Source: a virus. From it: DNA of 64,000 nucleotides. The first letter of the stretch is position 1; each line of letters begins with the position of its first letter. Where the stretch lies: IMG/VR virus record IMGVR_UViG_3300036985_006490, positions 62,001-126,000 of that record, one strand, 5' to 3'. Under the pieces are notes generated by a model. That model searched no databases and was not told the origin of the DNA. It saw nothing but the letters and a program-made list of their open reading frames with translations. Of the stretch, positions 16,670 through 24,120 are shown one piece after another. Made by a program: the position numbers and the translations under genes.

Positions 16670-18136
16670 TTATTGTGTTTTTCTGTTGTAACCAATAAGA
16701 TTTTTCATCTTATTCATTTCTTCAGAGATAACTTTTGACTTTTTATCTTCAGTTGATTCTAAGGTGTTAAGTATTTTAGTTGCCTTATTAATTGAACTTG
16801 ATTTGTCAGCTCCTTGTTTAGACTTTAAAGAACCTTTTGATTTACCTTCACCTTCAACCTCAACAGGTTGTGATTGTCTCTTATAAGATGCTTTCATTTG
16901 TTCAGCGCCATATAAGTTTTCATCGTAATTCTTTTTAAATCTTTCTCCAACTTCTCCACTTCTTTTTGATACATTACCTAAAGCTTTACCATCTTTATCT
17001 GTAACTGCATTTCCTGTAGTTACATCACCTTTTAATTGCTTGTCAATTCTCTTATCATCAGGTTTGATTTCATCATAAACTAAGTTTGTCATACCAGGGT
17101 AAGCAAACGCCTCAATGTATTCTTCAACTGCGTCAGATGGATGGTATTTCATTTCGTTGTGTTCTTTTTCCATATCATAATTACTTTGAGGGAAGTCGTC
17201 AGGATTTTCATCATATCCGTTACTACCTGAGAACATATCCTTCATATAATCCTTCATTTTCTCAACAACCTCTTTTGCGTAATCATCATTTTCTTTCTTA
17301 TTCTTACCAAGAACATCTTGAGTCTTCTTAAGACCTACAGGACTTTTTTTGCTAATGTTTTCTTTCTCAGCAATATCCTTAACTTTTTGTTCCAAAACAA
17401 TTTGTTCAATCATATCAATTAGTTCGTCCTCAGTAAGTCTCAAAGATGACTTTCTACTTTCTTTCCGTACATTATATGTTTTTCCATTAACCTTAAAGGT
17501 TTTATCTCCATCCTCCCTTGCGTCATCTAAAGCTCCTGAAAATGCATTTCCTTCTTCAGTCTCAGCTTCTTCCATATCTCTTGGAGTTCTAACTCTAAAT
17601 GGTTTCCCGAACCTTTCTTTATACATGTCAAAGAATTTTCTACCCTCTTTACCTGGTGCGAATAATCTTTGCTTCCCTCCATACTTAGAATCAAATGAAT
17701 CGAAATCGTCAAACTCTTCTTCATCATAGTCAAAGTCAAAATCTCCAGTATATTGTCTTTCGTCTTCGTCATAAAATCCGTGGTCATCATCAAATGAACC
17801 CATCATTTTTGGTTTACGAGTTACATGAAAGTTATCTCTACCCATTTCCATTTCTTCATCTTCAGAATCATCCCCATCAACATCGAAGTAAAACTCATCA
17901 ACTTCTTTTTTATTTGTTTTCTTATCTCTAAGTTTTTTGAAATCCGCCGCTGTGATTTTACCTTTTGGTTCGGCAACATCAATCTTTTTTTGACCACCTT
18001 TAAGTTGTTCTCCAACTTCAATTTCAGTCCACTCTCCTTCTTCTAACTGTTCAGAAATTTGTTTTGCTTTATTTTCAATTTCCTCGTTTAATATTTTGGA
18101 AACTAATTTGTCTATGTCAATTTTGAAATTACTCAT
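16670..18136 (-). CDS. Acidic virion-type protein
   Basis: 488 residues, very acidic in the first 200 (DVDGDDSEDEEMEM, DFDFDYDEEEFDDFDSFDS). N-terminal segment KLVSKILNEE has a potential (I/L)-x-E head-protease site; an internal RLTEDELIDMIEQIVLEQK near residue 235 has the same style as the ITESQL leader, and the C-terminus VISEEMNKMKNLIGYNRKTQ is conserved-looking. I infer a packaged or scaffold protein. The AAAGATATTTATTA element lies 14 bases upstream. Confidence 0.7.
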   Translation of the reverse strand: MSNFKIDIDKLVSKILNEEIENKAKQISEQLEEGEWTEIEVGEQLKGGQKKIDVAEPKGKITAADFKKLRDKKTNKKEVDEFYFDVDGDDSEDEEMEMGRDNFHVTRKPKMMGSFDDDHGFYDEDERQYTGDFDFDYDEEEFDDFDSFDSKYGGKQRLFAPGKEGRKFFDMYKERFGKPFRVRTPRDMEEAETEEGNAFSGALDDAREDGDKTFKVNGKTYNVRKESRKSSLRLTEDELIDMIEQIVLEQKVKDIAEKENISKKSPVGLKKTQDVLGKNKKENDDYAKEVVEKMKDYMKDMFSGSNGYDENPDDFPQSNYDMEKEHNEMKYHPSDAVEEYIEAFAYPGMTNLVYDEIKPDDKRIDKQLKGDVTTGNAVTDKDGKALGNVSKRSGEVGERFKKNYDENLYGAEQMKASYKRQSQPVEVEGEGKSKGSLKSKQGADKSSSINKATKILNTLESTEDKKSKVISEEMNKMKNLIGYNRKTQ

Positions 18137-18150
18137 TGTTTTTATTTTTT

Positions 18151-18163
18151 ATAATAAATATCT
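18151..18163 (-). promoter_or_regulatory. Candidate late-promoter element GATATTTATTAT
   Basis: Minus-strand AAAGATATTTATTATAAAA, 14 bases from the ATG at 18136; the same 14-base core AAAGATATTTATTA precedes the gene at 4929. Overlaps the stop region of no gene apart from the final bases before 18164. Confidence 0.45.
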
Positions 18164-18925
18164 TTATTTGTTCCTTTTATTCTTCATTTGGTATTCATGT
18201 TCCAAAATAGTTATAATAAGAGATTCATCAATATTCAATTTACTTGCGACATTCTTTATTGCTTCTTTAACTGATTCATTTTTACTTAATTTCAAATTTG
18301 TGATATCACCCTGATTACAATATGGGAATGTTGTACATTTCTTCTTAATCTTTACAAATGACCCTCCTTTATATTGTGTTTTTCGACTTGGGCCCCAATC
18401 TTTCTTCTTAGTTGATTTAGCCCACATTGCAGGTGATTCATATCCTCCTGATGAACCTGTTGTTGTTGCCTCTTTTGCTTCAACCTTTTCGACTTCACTC
18501 TCTCCCAATTTTGGTGTCTCACTTCTACTTCTTTTCCAAAAAGCGTCGTCTCCTCCGAATACAGGCCCTGAATAAGCTCCTGAAGAACCTGAACCAGTCG
18601 CCTCTTTGGGCTCTGATTTTTTACTTTGTTTGAAACTACATTTCTTCAAAAAATCTACGTGGTCAAAATCAACTTTTTCCCTCTTCAATTTTTTAACCAT
18701 ATTTTGTGCAACTTCTTTTCTATTAGAAGTATCTTTAATTTGCTTGATAATTTCAATTATTCCATCAACCATTTCTTTATCATCTTGGTTGGAACTATCT
18801 TCAAGTTTTTCTTCTTTGAATCCTTGTTTGTATTTCATATGGTCTCCTAACGTTGATTGGTTTAAGTTTATGTGAGAAAACGCTTTATCTAAATTTTTTT
18901 TAAACAATTCTCCAGAACTTTCCAT
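18164..18925 (-). CDS. Protein with tandem EATGxGSSGxY repeats
   Basis: 253 residues. Helical first half, then two copies of a KEAT-x-x-GSSG-x-Y-x-x-P motif (KEATGSGSSGAYSGP and KEATTTGSSGGYESP), each followed by aromatic/basic residues, then KKKDWGPSRK and KKKCTTFPYCNQGDI, a conserved Cys pair region. I recall this module in virion proteins of large uncultured marine phages; function unknown. Probably a packaged or tail protein. It sits 27 bases downstream of the 488-residue protein. Confidence 0.7.
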   Translation of the reverse strand: MESSGELFKKNLDKAFSHINLNQSTLGDHMKYKQGFKEEKLEDSSNQDDKEMVDGIIEIIKQIKDTSNRKEVAQNMVKKLKREKVDFDHVDFLKKCSFKQSKKSEPKEATGSGSSGAYSGPVFGGDDAFWKRSRSETPKLGESEVEKVEAKEATTTGSSGGYESPAMWAKSTKKKDWGPSRKTQYKGGSFVKIKKKCTTFPYCNQGDITNLKLSKNESVKEAIKNVASKLNIDESLIITILEHEYQMKNKRNK

Positions 18926-18927
18926 AA

Positions 18928-19173
18928 TTATGCGTTTTTAAGTCTTGGTTCCCAATAACTTCTATTCACCCACATGAACTGATAGAATTCTCGGAACATT
19001 CTTATTGTAATTTCTTTTACTTCACCTTCGAGTTTACCTCGTTTCATTTCTTTTTGAATCCTGTCCATCAACTGGTCTTCAAATTGTTTGACGGTGTTGT
19101 TATTCATAAAGGATTTTATTTCTTTACGAATCATAACTTCTATTTCTTTTGATTCTGAACTTGTAAGTGCCAT
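18928..19173 (-). CDS. Conserved small helical phage protein
   Basis: 81 residues from the ATG at 19173 (MALTSSESKEIE), which overlaps the stop of the upstream gene as TAATG; a longer frame from 19233 is open but lies inside that gene. The pattern IEVMIRKEIKSFM ... EFYQFMWVNRSYWEPRLKNA is familiar from T4-like marine phages, with no assigned function. The Trp/Tyr-rich end suggests a protein-protein contact. Start choice is well supported by coupling. Confidence 0.8.
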   Translation of the reverse strand: MALTSSESKEIEVMIRKEIKSFMNNNTVKQFEDQLMDRIQKEMKRGKLEGEVKEITIRMFREFYQFMWVNRSYWEPRLKNA

Positions 19174-19598
19174 TAGTATATAATTAGTAATGATGTAGTT
19201 AATCCCAATCCTATAAACGCACCGGATCTCCACAAGAAAGTTTTGGTCCGTTGACCTTTTAATTCTTTATGTAAAGCATCAGTTAATTGTTTGGATATTT
19301 GAAGTTGTTCGTCTTTCTTTGATATAATGAATTGATTGTTCTCATCTTTTTTTGTGAGAATTGTAATAATATTGTCTTTCTGAATTTCTCTTTCCTCAAC
19401 TTTTTCAAGTTTGAATTTTATCAAACCTATTTCTTCCTTAAGCCCATCATACTTCAATAAGTCTTGGTAAACTAATCTCGCAGTTTTAACACTTAATACT
19501 ACCTTTGTAGAATCAATTTCTTTAGTTGGGATAACGTTCTGTGAAAATCCTTTCAAGCTCAACATTACCAATAAACCCAACATTAATAACTTTTTCAT
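19173..19598 (-). CDS. Secreted coiled-coil protein with C-terminal membrane helix, spanin-like
   Basis: 141 residues. Signal peptide MKKLLMLGLLVMLSLKGFSQ with the Bacteroidetes-style FSQ cleavage site and no lipobox Cys; a long coiled coil (about residues 40-115); C-terminal hydrophobic helix GAFIGLGLTTSLLIIY. It overlaps the next upstream gene by 77 bases in another frame. Signal peptide plus coiled coil plus C-terminal anchor resembles a single-chain spanin joining inner and outer membranes, but the lipid anchor is missing. Candidate lysis protein. Confidence 0.65.
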   Translation of the reverse strand: MKKLLMLGLLVMLSLKGFSQNVIPTKEIDSTKVVLSVKTARLVYQDLLKYDGLKEEIGLIKFKLEKVEEREIQKDNIITILTKKDENNQFIISKKDEQLQISKQLTDALHKELKGQRTKTFLWRSGAFIGLGLTTSLLIIY

Positions 19599-19872
19599 TA
19601 GTTTGTTCTTTTACCGTTTCTATATTATTATCGATTTCATAAATCTCTTTGGTAATAGAGTTTACAGACTCTTTTATTACCAAAACTTTTTCATCCATCT
19701 CTTTGTTAATTAATTGTGCAGAATCCACTTCAACTTGAATATTCTCAATTTTTTCTTTATAGGACTTCACATCAGTTTTAATCCCATTTGTATTCAAAAT
19801 ATTCCATAACACTAACACTATTACTATCGCTAATAATATAGTTTGTCTATTATTGATTATTTTTTCTCTCAT
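19522..19872 (-). CDS. Inner-membrane-anchored coiled-coil protein, i-spanin-like
   Basis: 116 residues. N-terminal transmembrane helix (ILLAIVIVLVLWNIL) after a short basic tail, then a coiled coil rich in heptads (VKSYKEKIENIQVEVDSAQLI). This is the topology of Rz-type inner-membrane spanins. The 77-base out-of-frame overlap with the secreted coiled-coil gene mirrors Rz/Rz1 overlap. The amidase gene is two genes upstream. No sequence match to a named spanin can be claimed. Confidence 0.6.
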   Translation of the reverse strand: MREKIINNRQTILLAIVIVLVLWNILNTNGIKTDVKSYKEKIENIQVEVDSAQLINKEMDEKVLVIKESVNSITKEIYEIDNNIETVKEQTNEKVINVGFIGNVELERIFTERYPN

Positions 19873-20444
19873 TATACTGGTGACTCCATAGTCTTTTTTC
19901 TACTAGCCAAAACTCTACCCCACTTAGACTTAAATTTTTGGTAAAATTGTTGTAACTTATTTATCAAATCAAGGAATTCACTATCAACCTTAATCATTTC
20001 ACCGTTGATATAAATTCCACTGTCTTCTCCGATAGTAAAAATAAATTCAAGGTCTTGGTCAATAAGTTTTCCAGACCACTCAACACTATTTTTGTATACA
20101 TTGAGGGTTTCGAAGTCAACCAAGTCAGAAACTTCTTCAACGAATTCATCCATGGTTTCTTGGAAAGCAATTTTCTCATCAGTTGTGATGTCCAAATCAC
20201 TTCTATCTTTACCATGAAGTTTCAAGATACCACCTGAAATTCTATATTTTTGGGATTTATCCTTCGGTGTTGGTTCTTCACCACTTTCAACCTCAGTCTC
20301 GGCTGTATCATACTCAGCATCTTGAGCTATTCTACTTTCAAGATCCTTAGCAACATTTATTTGTCCCTCTTGCTCAAAGAGTAATTTGGACTTCTTTAAT
20401 AGAGATTTAATCTCGTCGTACCTTTCGTTATGCAAATTGCTCAT
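19872..20444 (-). CDS. Hypothetical acidic protein inside the lysis region
   Basis: 190 residues. Acidic linker near residue 50 (TEVESGEEPTPKDKSQ), then a beta-rich domain (YRISGGILKLHGKDRSDLDI, FIFTIGEDSGIYINGEM). It overlaps the amidase gene by 17 bases and touches the spanin-like gene by 1. No known domain; could be a structural or lysis-regulating protein. Confidence 0.65.
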   Translation of the reverse strand: MSNLHNERYDEIKSLLKKSKLLFEQEGQINVAKDLESRIAQDAEYDTAETEVESGEEPTPKDKSQKYRISGGILKLHGKDRSDLDITTDEKIAFQETMDEFVEEVSDLVDFETLNVYKNSVEWSGKLIDQDLEFIFTIGEDSGIYINGEMIKVDSEFLDLINKLQQFYQKFKSKWGRVLASRKKTMESPV

Positions 20445-21033
20445 TTTCTAAAAATTTAATAAAGGTTTCAAAATTGAATGATGGGTTTAGGTCAGTATAA
20501 TTGGAATCGTAATTACTTCTTGAACAAATCCCTTCGAAGTTTTCTATACCATCCACCTTTGTGTTATGACCTACACACGTCTTTTCAATTTGAAGAGTTT
20601 CTGTTAAGTGTTTACACAATTCAGCACTCATTTTGATTTGCTGAGGTGTGTAAGGTTGCCAGAAATAGAAATCTCTCCATTTTTTTTCGTAAACCTGTTC
20701 ATTATAAATACTTCCTTTCCAGTTAATATAATGGTTGGTTAATGGTTTCTTTTCCAACCACCCTAAATTCTCCAACATGACAAATATTGAAAGTTTATTT
20801 GTGATATGGTCATCAAAGAAATTGCCATATCCTTGGTCCGATAACAACTGTAAAACTTTACCCTCTCGGGTCACAACATAGTTAGGTATTTTGTCATACT
20901 TGGAATTATACCTAAATTTAAGGGAAGCCAAGTATTCCTCGACTTCCCTTGAAGTATGACACAAAATTATTTGTGTCTTTTTTTTGTACTTACCTACTGA
21001 TTTGAAATTTCCGTGTTTTTCAAAATTAACCAT
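20428..21033 (-). CDS. Amidase-2-fold endolysin (N-acetylmuramoyl-L-alanine amidase)
   Basis: 201 residues, no signal peptide. The PGRP/amidase-2 pattern is present: IILCHTSR (H26, first zinc ligand), NYVVTREGKVLQLL, LENLGWL, YTPQQIKMSAELC and CVGHNTKVDGI (H155). The third ligand is unclear, with C170 and D181 as candidates in ICSRSNYDSNYTDLNPSF. It would cut the amide bond between muramic acid and the stem peptide. It lies between a multi-helix membrane protein (possible holin) and two spanin-like genes, a sensible lysis cassette. Confidence 0.75.
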   Translation of the reverse strand: MVNFEKHGNFKSVGKYKKKTQIILCHTSREVEEYLASLKFRYNSKYDKIPNYVVTREGKVLQLLSDQGYGNFFDDHITNKLSIFVMLENLGWLEKKPLTNHYINWKGSIYNEQVYEKKWRDFYFWQPYTPQQIKMSAELCKHLTETLQIEKTCVGHNTKVDGIENFEGICSRSNYDSNYTDLNPSFNFETFIKFLENEQFA

Positions 21034-21781
21034 GACTTCTTACGTAACTGAGTCTTTTAATTTCGGAATCATATAACGGTGACTCATCTTCGAAAAATTC
21101 GGATTCATCTTCCATTTGTTCGGTGATTTCTGTACCTTCAAGTTCTAGTGAACCAAATTTTTGTTCGTTCAGTTTTCTTAATTCATCTTCCAACTTTTCC
21201 AATTCTTCTTTAGTTGGTGTATATTTTTCTTGATTAATCTGTGCTTCCATCTTGCCAGCCTGAATACTCAACTGGTCAATATCTATAACCTGAGGTTGTG
21301 GTGTCGGAACTTTTTTCTTCTCCTCTTCTTCAAATTTTACTAACATGTGTAAGAATGAAAGAGAAATTATTGGTAACATTCCACCAGAAAACAAAGATAA
21401 AAATCTCTTATGACCAACATAATCACCTGATTCAACTCCCAAGTATGAAACCAATGGGTCAACTAAATCAACCCAATCCTTAAACGCTGGTGAATTAATA
21501 TCAATGTATTGATAAGCAAAGAAGATATTTCCAATGAATTGTATAAGAGTTACAATACCAAATGGGAAATATACCTTAGAACCCATCTGAGCTGATATTG
21601 CAGCAAGTGCTGACAAAGCAGCAATTTCAATACCAACAGACAAATATATTGACCAACTAACAGGATTTGACAATCCATACCAAGAAGTAACGTGAGATAT
21701 GGAAACAAATGCCACAGTTAAAATTGGAACAAGGAATGAAATATAAATTATTGCTTTGAAATTCCTTTGTATCCAATTCAT
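21026..21781 (-). CDS. Four-helix membrane protein with acidic tail, possible holin
   Basis: 251 residues. Four hydrophobic segments in the first 150 residues (IIYISFLVPILTVAFVSI, WSIYLSVGIEIAALSALAAI, FGIVTLIQFIGNIFFAYQYI, MLPIISLSFLHMLVKF) then a charged coiled-coil tail with PTPQPQ. I recall this MNWI..NFK membrane family in large marine phages. Overlaps the amidase by 8 bases and the small membrane gene upstream by 4. Holin function is inferred from position; it is longer than most holins. Confidence 0.65.
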   Translation of the reverse strand: MNWIQRNFKAIIYISFLVPILTVAFVSISHVTSWYGLSNPVSWSIYLSVGIEIAALSALAAISAQMGSKVYFPFGIVTLIQFIGNIFFAYQYIDINSPAFKDWVDLVDPLVSYLGVESGDYVGHKRFLSLFSGGMLPIISLSFLHMLVKFEEEEKKKVPTPQPQVIDIDQLSIQAGKMEAQINQEKYTPTKEELEKLEDELRKLNEQKFGSLELEGTEITEQMEDESEFFEDESPLYDSEIKRLSYVRSHG

Positions 21782-22065
21782 TTCCTCTGTAATTTAAGTT
21801 TTTTTATCTCCTCTTCAATTTCACTTTGTCTTCTAACATCGAATAATTTTCTGTCAGTTGCCTGAATCATTCTTTTCTCGGCTTCTAATCCTGAAATTTG
21901 TAATTCAACATTTAATTCTTGTTTGGTGTATGTCGAGTCTTTGATTGCGGTTACCTCCTGTCTCACTTTGGTTAATTCTCTTGAATCACCGCAGGACTTA
22001 AATAACGTAAGTAATGCAATTACCAAAACGATTATCACGAAGTTGTTTTCTATAAATTTTTTCAT
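21778..22065 (-). CDS. Small membrane-anchored coiled-coil protein
   Basis: 95 residues. N-terminal hydrophobic helix NFVIIVLVIALLTLFKSCGDS, where the Cys could be a lipid anchor or simply membrane-flanking, then a charged coiled coil ending KKLKLQRK. Topology is again i-spanin-like, giving three anchored coiled-coil proteins in the lysis region. Overlaps the membrane protein downstream by 4 bases. Preceded by the sigma-gene terminator. Confidence 0.6.
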   Translation of the reverse strand: MKKFIENNFVIIVLVIALLTLFKSCGDSRELTKVRQEVTAIKDSTYTKQELNVELQISGLEAEKRMIQATDRKLFDVRRQSEIEEEIKKLKLQRK

Positions 22066-22090
22066 ATAAATTTTATTTTAATTTATCCTT

Positions 22091-22124
22091 AAAATATAAA
22101 AGGTGTATTAAATAAATACACCCT
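22091..22124 (-). terminator. Rho-independent terminator after the sigma factor gene
   Basis: Minus-strand stem GGTGTATT / AATACACC with a 5-base loop followed by TTTTATATTTT. Separates the sigma factor from the lysis genes. Confidence 0.8.
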
Positions 22125-22134
22125 TTATTACATT

Positions 22135-22932
22135 TTACAAATAATCAAACAAAGAAGCTGTCTCGTTTCTCAATTTTCTCAAGGCTTTTTCTTTGATTTG
22201 TCTTACTCTTTCCTTAGTCAAATCAAAGTCACTACCGATGTCCTCAAGGGTTCTGGTTGAACCAGATAACCCAAAATAATCTTCAATGATAACCTTTTCC
22301 CTCTCATCCAAGACATTCAACATATTCAAAAGTTTTTCTTTCAGGGTGTCTTCTGTAGATAAATTTTTATCCGCAGAATCTGCATTAGGGTTAACCAAAA
22401 TGTCCAACAATGTATCACCTTCTTCATTAAGTGGCTTATCCAAATTAATTGTATAAGGTAAGGTCACCATTTTATCTGGTAATGCAACTCCAGCCCTTTC
22501 AAGTTCCTTCTTAGCCTTATGAAGTTCTTGAACAACGTTTACTGGTAGACGAATGGTACGAGCATTCTCATTTAATGATTGTAAGATAGATTGTCTAACC
22601 CACCAAACCGCATAAGAAATAAATCTTAATCTTTTTGTCCAATCGAAGTTTTCAATCGCTTTCATTAACCCAAGGTTACCTTCAGCAATCAAGTCAGACA
22701 AATCCAAACCTTGATTCTGATATTGTTTGGAAACCGTAATAACGAAACGAAGGTTACCAACAAGCAATTCTTTTTCAATTTCTTTCCGTTCTTCTTCAGT
22801 AAGAACACCTGAAAGCATTCTCTCAGCAAGTTCACGCTCCCTCTCAGGAGTCATGACCTTAATCTTTCGAATGTCTTTCAGATAATGACTAATCTCTTCT
22901 TGATTGATTGGAATTGAGGATTTCTCTTTCAT
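22135..22932 (-). CDS. RpoD-like sigma factor of the short Bacteroidetes type
   Basis: 265 residues. Region 1.2 (ISHYLKDIRKIKVMTPERERELA), region 2 with NLRFVITVSKQYQNQGLDLSDLIAEGNLGL and the -10 recognition helix FISYAVWWVRQSI, a shortened region 3, and region 4 with TLEDIGSDFDLTKERVRQIKEKALRKLR. Bacteroidetes primary sigma factors are similarly short (about 287 residues) and this one keeps nearly their full layout. It probably redirects host RNA polymerase to phage promoters, in the role T4 gp55 plays. Followed by its own terminator and preceded by a 1-base gap. Confidence 0.9.
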   Translation of the reverse strand: MKEKSSIPINQEEISHYLKDIRKIKVMTPERERELAERMLSGVLTEEERKEIEKELLVGNLRFVITVSKQYQNQGLDLSDLIAEGNLGLMKAIENFDWTKRLRFISYAVWWVRQSILQSLNENARTIRLPVNVVQELHKAKKELERAGVALPDKMVTLPYTINLDKPLNEEGDTLLDILVNPNADSADKNLSTEDTLKEKLLNMLNVLDEREKVIIEDYFGLSGSTRTLEDIGSDFDLTKERVRQIKEKALRKLRNETASLFDYL

Positions 22933-22933
22933 A

Positions 22934-23506
22934 TTAGTTATTGCTGTAGTTTTGAAGTAGAGTTAATTCGTGTTTGGTAAGGGAGTCCATTCCTAAAACA
23001 TTAATCTTATCCAAGATGGTATCCAAAGTTGTTTTGGTTGCAGGAGTACCCATCCATTGTGAAATCTTAGCCTTAATCTCTGAATGTAATTCGTTTGGAA
23101 GAATTACTTCGTTTGAAAAACTGATGTCAATATCGTCCTCATCATAGTCATCATACAAATCAGTATTCTCAACAACACCTTTCATGTCGATTGAATAGTC
23201 ATTATTTTGACCAGGATTATCCAAATCAAATAAATGACCAGATTTTTCGTAAGGGACGTGAACTGACACTTTGTCAGATACTTCTGTCAAAATTAGTATT
23301 TCACTATCAACATGGATAAGTCCAGTGATATATTCAAAGATTTCGTCTTTGGGAACCTCTGTTGCGAAGTGCATCATTATAATTCCTCCTCCGAATTGAT
23401 ACTTCATGTTTGGTGAATCCACCAATGGTGCGACTTCCATTACTAGTTGATTACAACTTTCGTCTGTAATAAAATTCCCGATGACTGTGGCTAAGTAGTT
23501 TTTCAT
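22934..23506 (-). CDS. Hypothetical protein with DUF6576-like C-terminus
   Basis: 190 residues. Acidic middle (YDDYDEDDIDIS). The last 35 residues (TTLDTILDKINVLGMDSLTKHELTLLQNYS) follow the pattern ILDKI...G..SLT..E...L...S seen at the C-terminus of Bacteroidetes rhomboid-type proteins (DUF6576). Function unknown; the tail again points to Bacteroidetes. It sits 1 base upstream of the sigma gene, so they are co-transcribed and it might modulate sigma activity (guess). Confidence 0.65.
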   Translation of the reverse strand: MKNYLATVIGNFITDESCNQLVMEVAPLVDSPNMKYQFGGGIIMMHFATEVPKDEIFEYITGLIHVDSEILILTEVSDKVSVHVPYEKSGHLFDLDNPGQNNDYSIDMKGVVENTDLYDDYDEDDIDISFSNEVILPNELHSEIKAKISQWMGTPATKTTLDTILDKINVLGMDSLTKHELTLLQNYSNN

Positions 23507-23578
23507 ATTTTACGTTTAATTTTTACAAAGATACTGATTTAATATTACTAACAAAATAAACTCTTCCTTTAGTTCCTG

Positions 23579-24052
23579 TCAACTCAACATCAGGTCTGAT
23601 AAACCATCTATCTGAATCTTACATGCCAGATAACTTTCATAATTCAGATATGTTGGATTTTGCTTGGCAATTACCGTCACCTTACTATGCTCACCCTTAG
23701 ATAGTTTGACAGTTGAACAATACTTCTTTAATAGTGAAATGAATTTATCCATAGTCATGTTTTCATCCTTATCCAACTCAGAGAATATAAACCTCATCGC
23801 TTTACTCCTCTGAATGTAGTGGTCGTCCACAAGTTGGGTTAATGGTAAGTCTTTTGCATCCTCAGACATAAGGCCTGTTTTGAAATACTTACAGTTGGTG
23901 ACATCCCAAACTGGATTTCTGTTTCTAACGAAAAACTGTTTGGACTTGGTTTCATCATCCTTGAGACTTCTGTACCTTGGTAACAACGCCTTGAAGTCCT
24001 CCAAGGTTTCCTCGATGTTGGATAATTGATTATGATTTAATTTTCCCTTCAT
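23579..24052 (-). CDS. Hypothetical phage protein
   Basis: 157 residues from the ATG at 24052 (MKGKLNHNQLSNIEET); the frame continues 12 codons upstream only to a TTG. Helical, with the distinctive block FFVRNRNPVWDVTNCKYFKTGLM and DDHYIQRSKAMRFIF. I recall this block in other T4-like marine phages without a function. No catalytic signature certain. Confidence 0.65.
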   Translation of the reverse strand: MKGKLNHNQLSNIEETLEDFKALLPRYRSLKDDETKSKQFFVRNRNPVWDVTNCKYFKTGLMSEDAKDLPLTQLVDDHYIQRSKAMRFIFSELDKDENMTMDKFISLLKKYCSTVKLSKGEHSKVTVIAKQNPTYLNYESYLACKIQIDGLSDLMLS

Positions 24053-24098
24053 AGAGACAATGATAATAAAATTTTGTAATACTTCCAAATTAAAACCC

Positions 24099-24116
24099 CC
24101 ACCGTTGAAGGTGGTA
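24099..24116 (-). terminator. Weak hairpin after the GIY-YIG-type gene
   Basis: Minus-strand stem CCACC / GGTGG with a 6-base loop, followed by GGGTTTTAATTT. The short stem and weak T run make it a tentative terminator for the gene ending at 24121. Confidence 0.4.
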
Positions 24117-24120
24117 TGAT

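Noticed and set aside
23579-24052. HNH-type nuclease
   Set aside because: The DDHY and Cys residues do not form a recognisable HNH or zinc pattern, so it stays a hypothetical protein.
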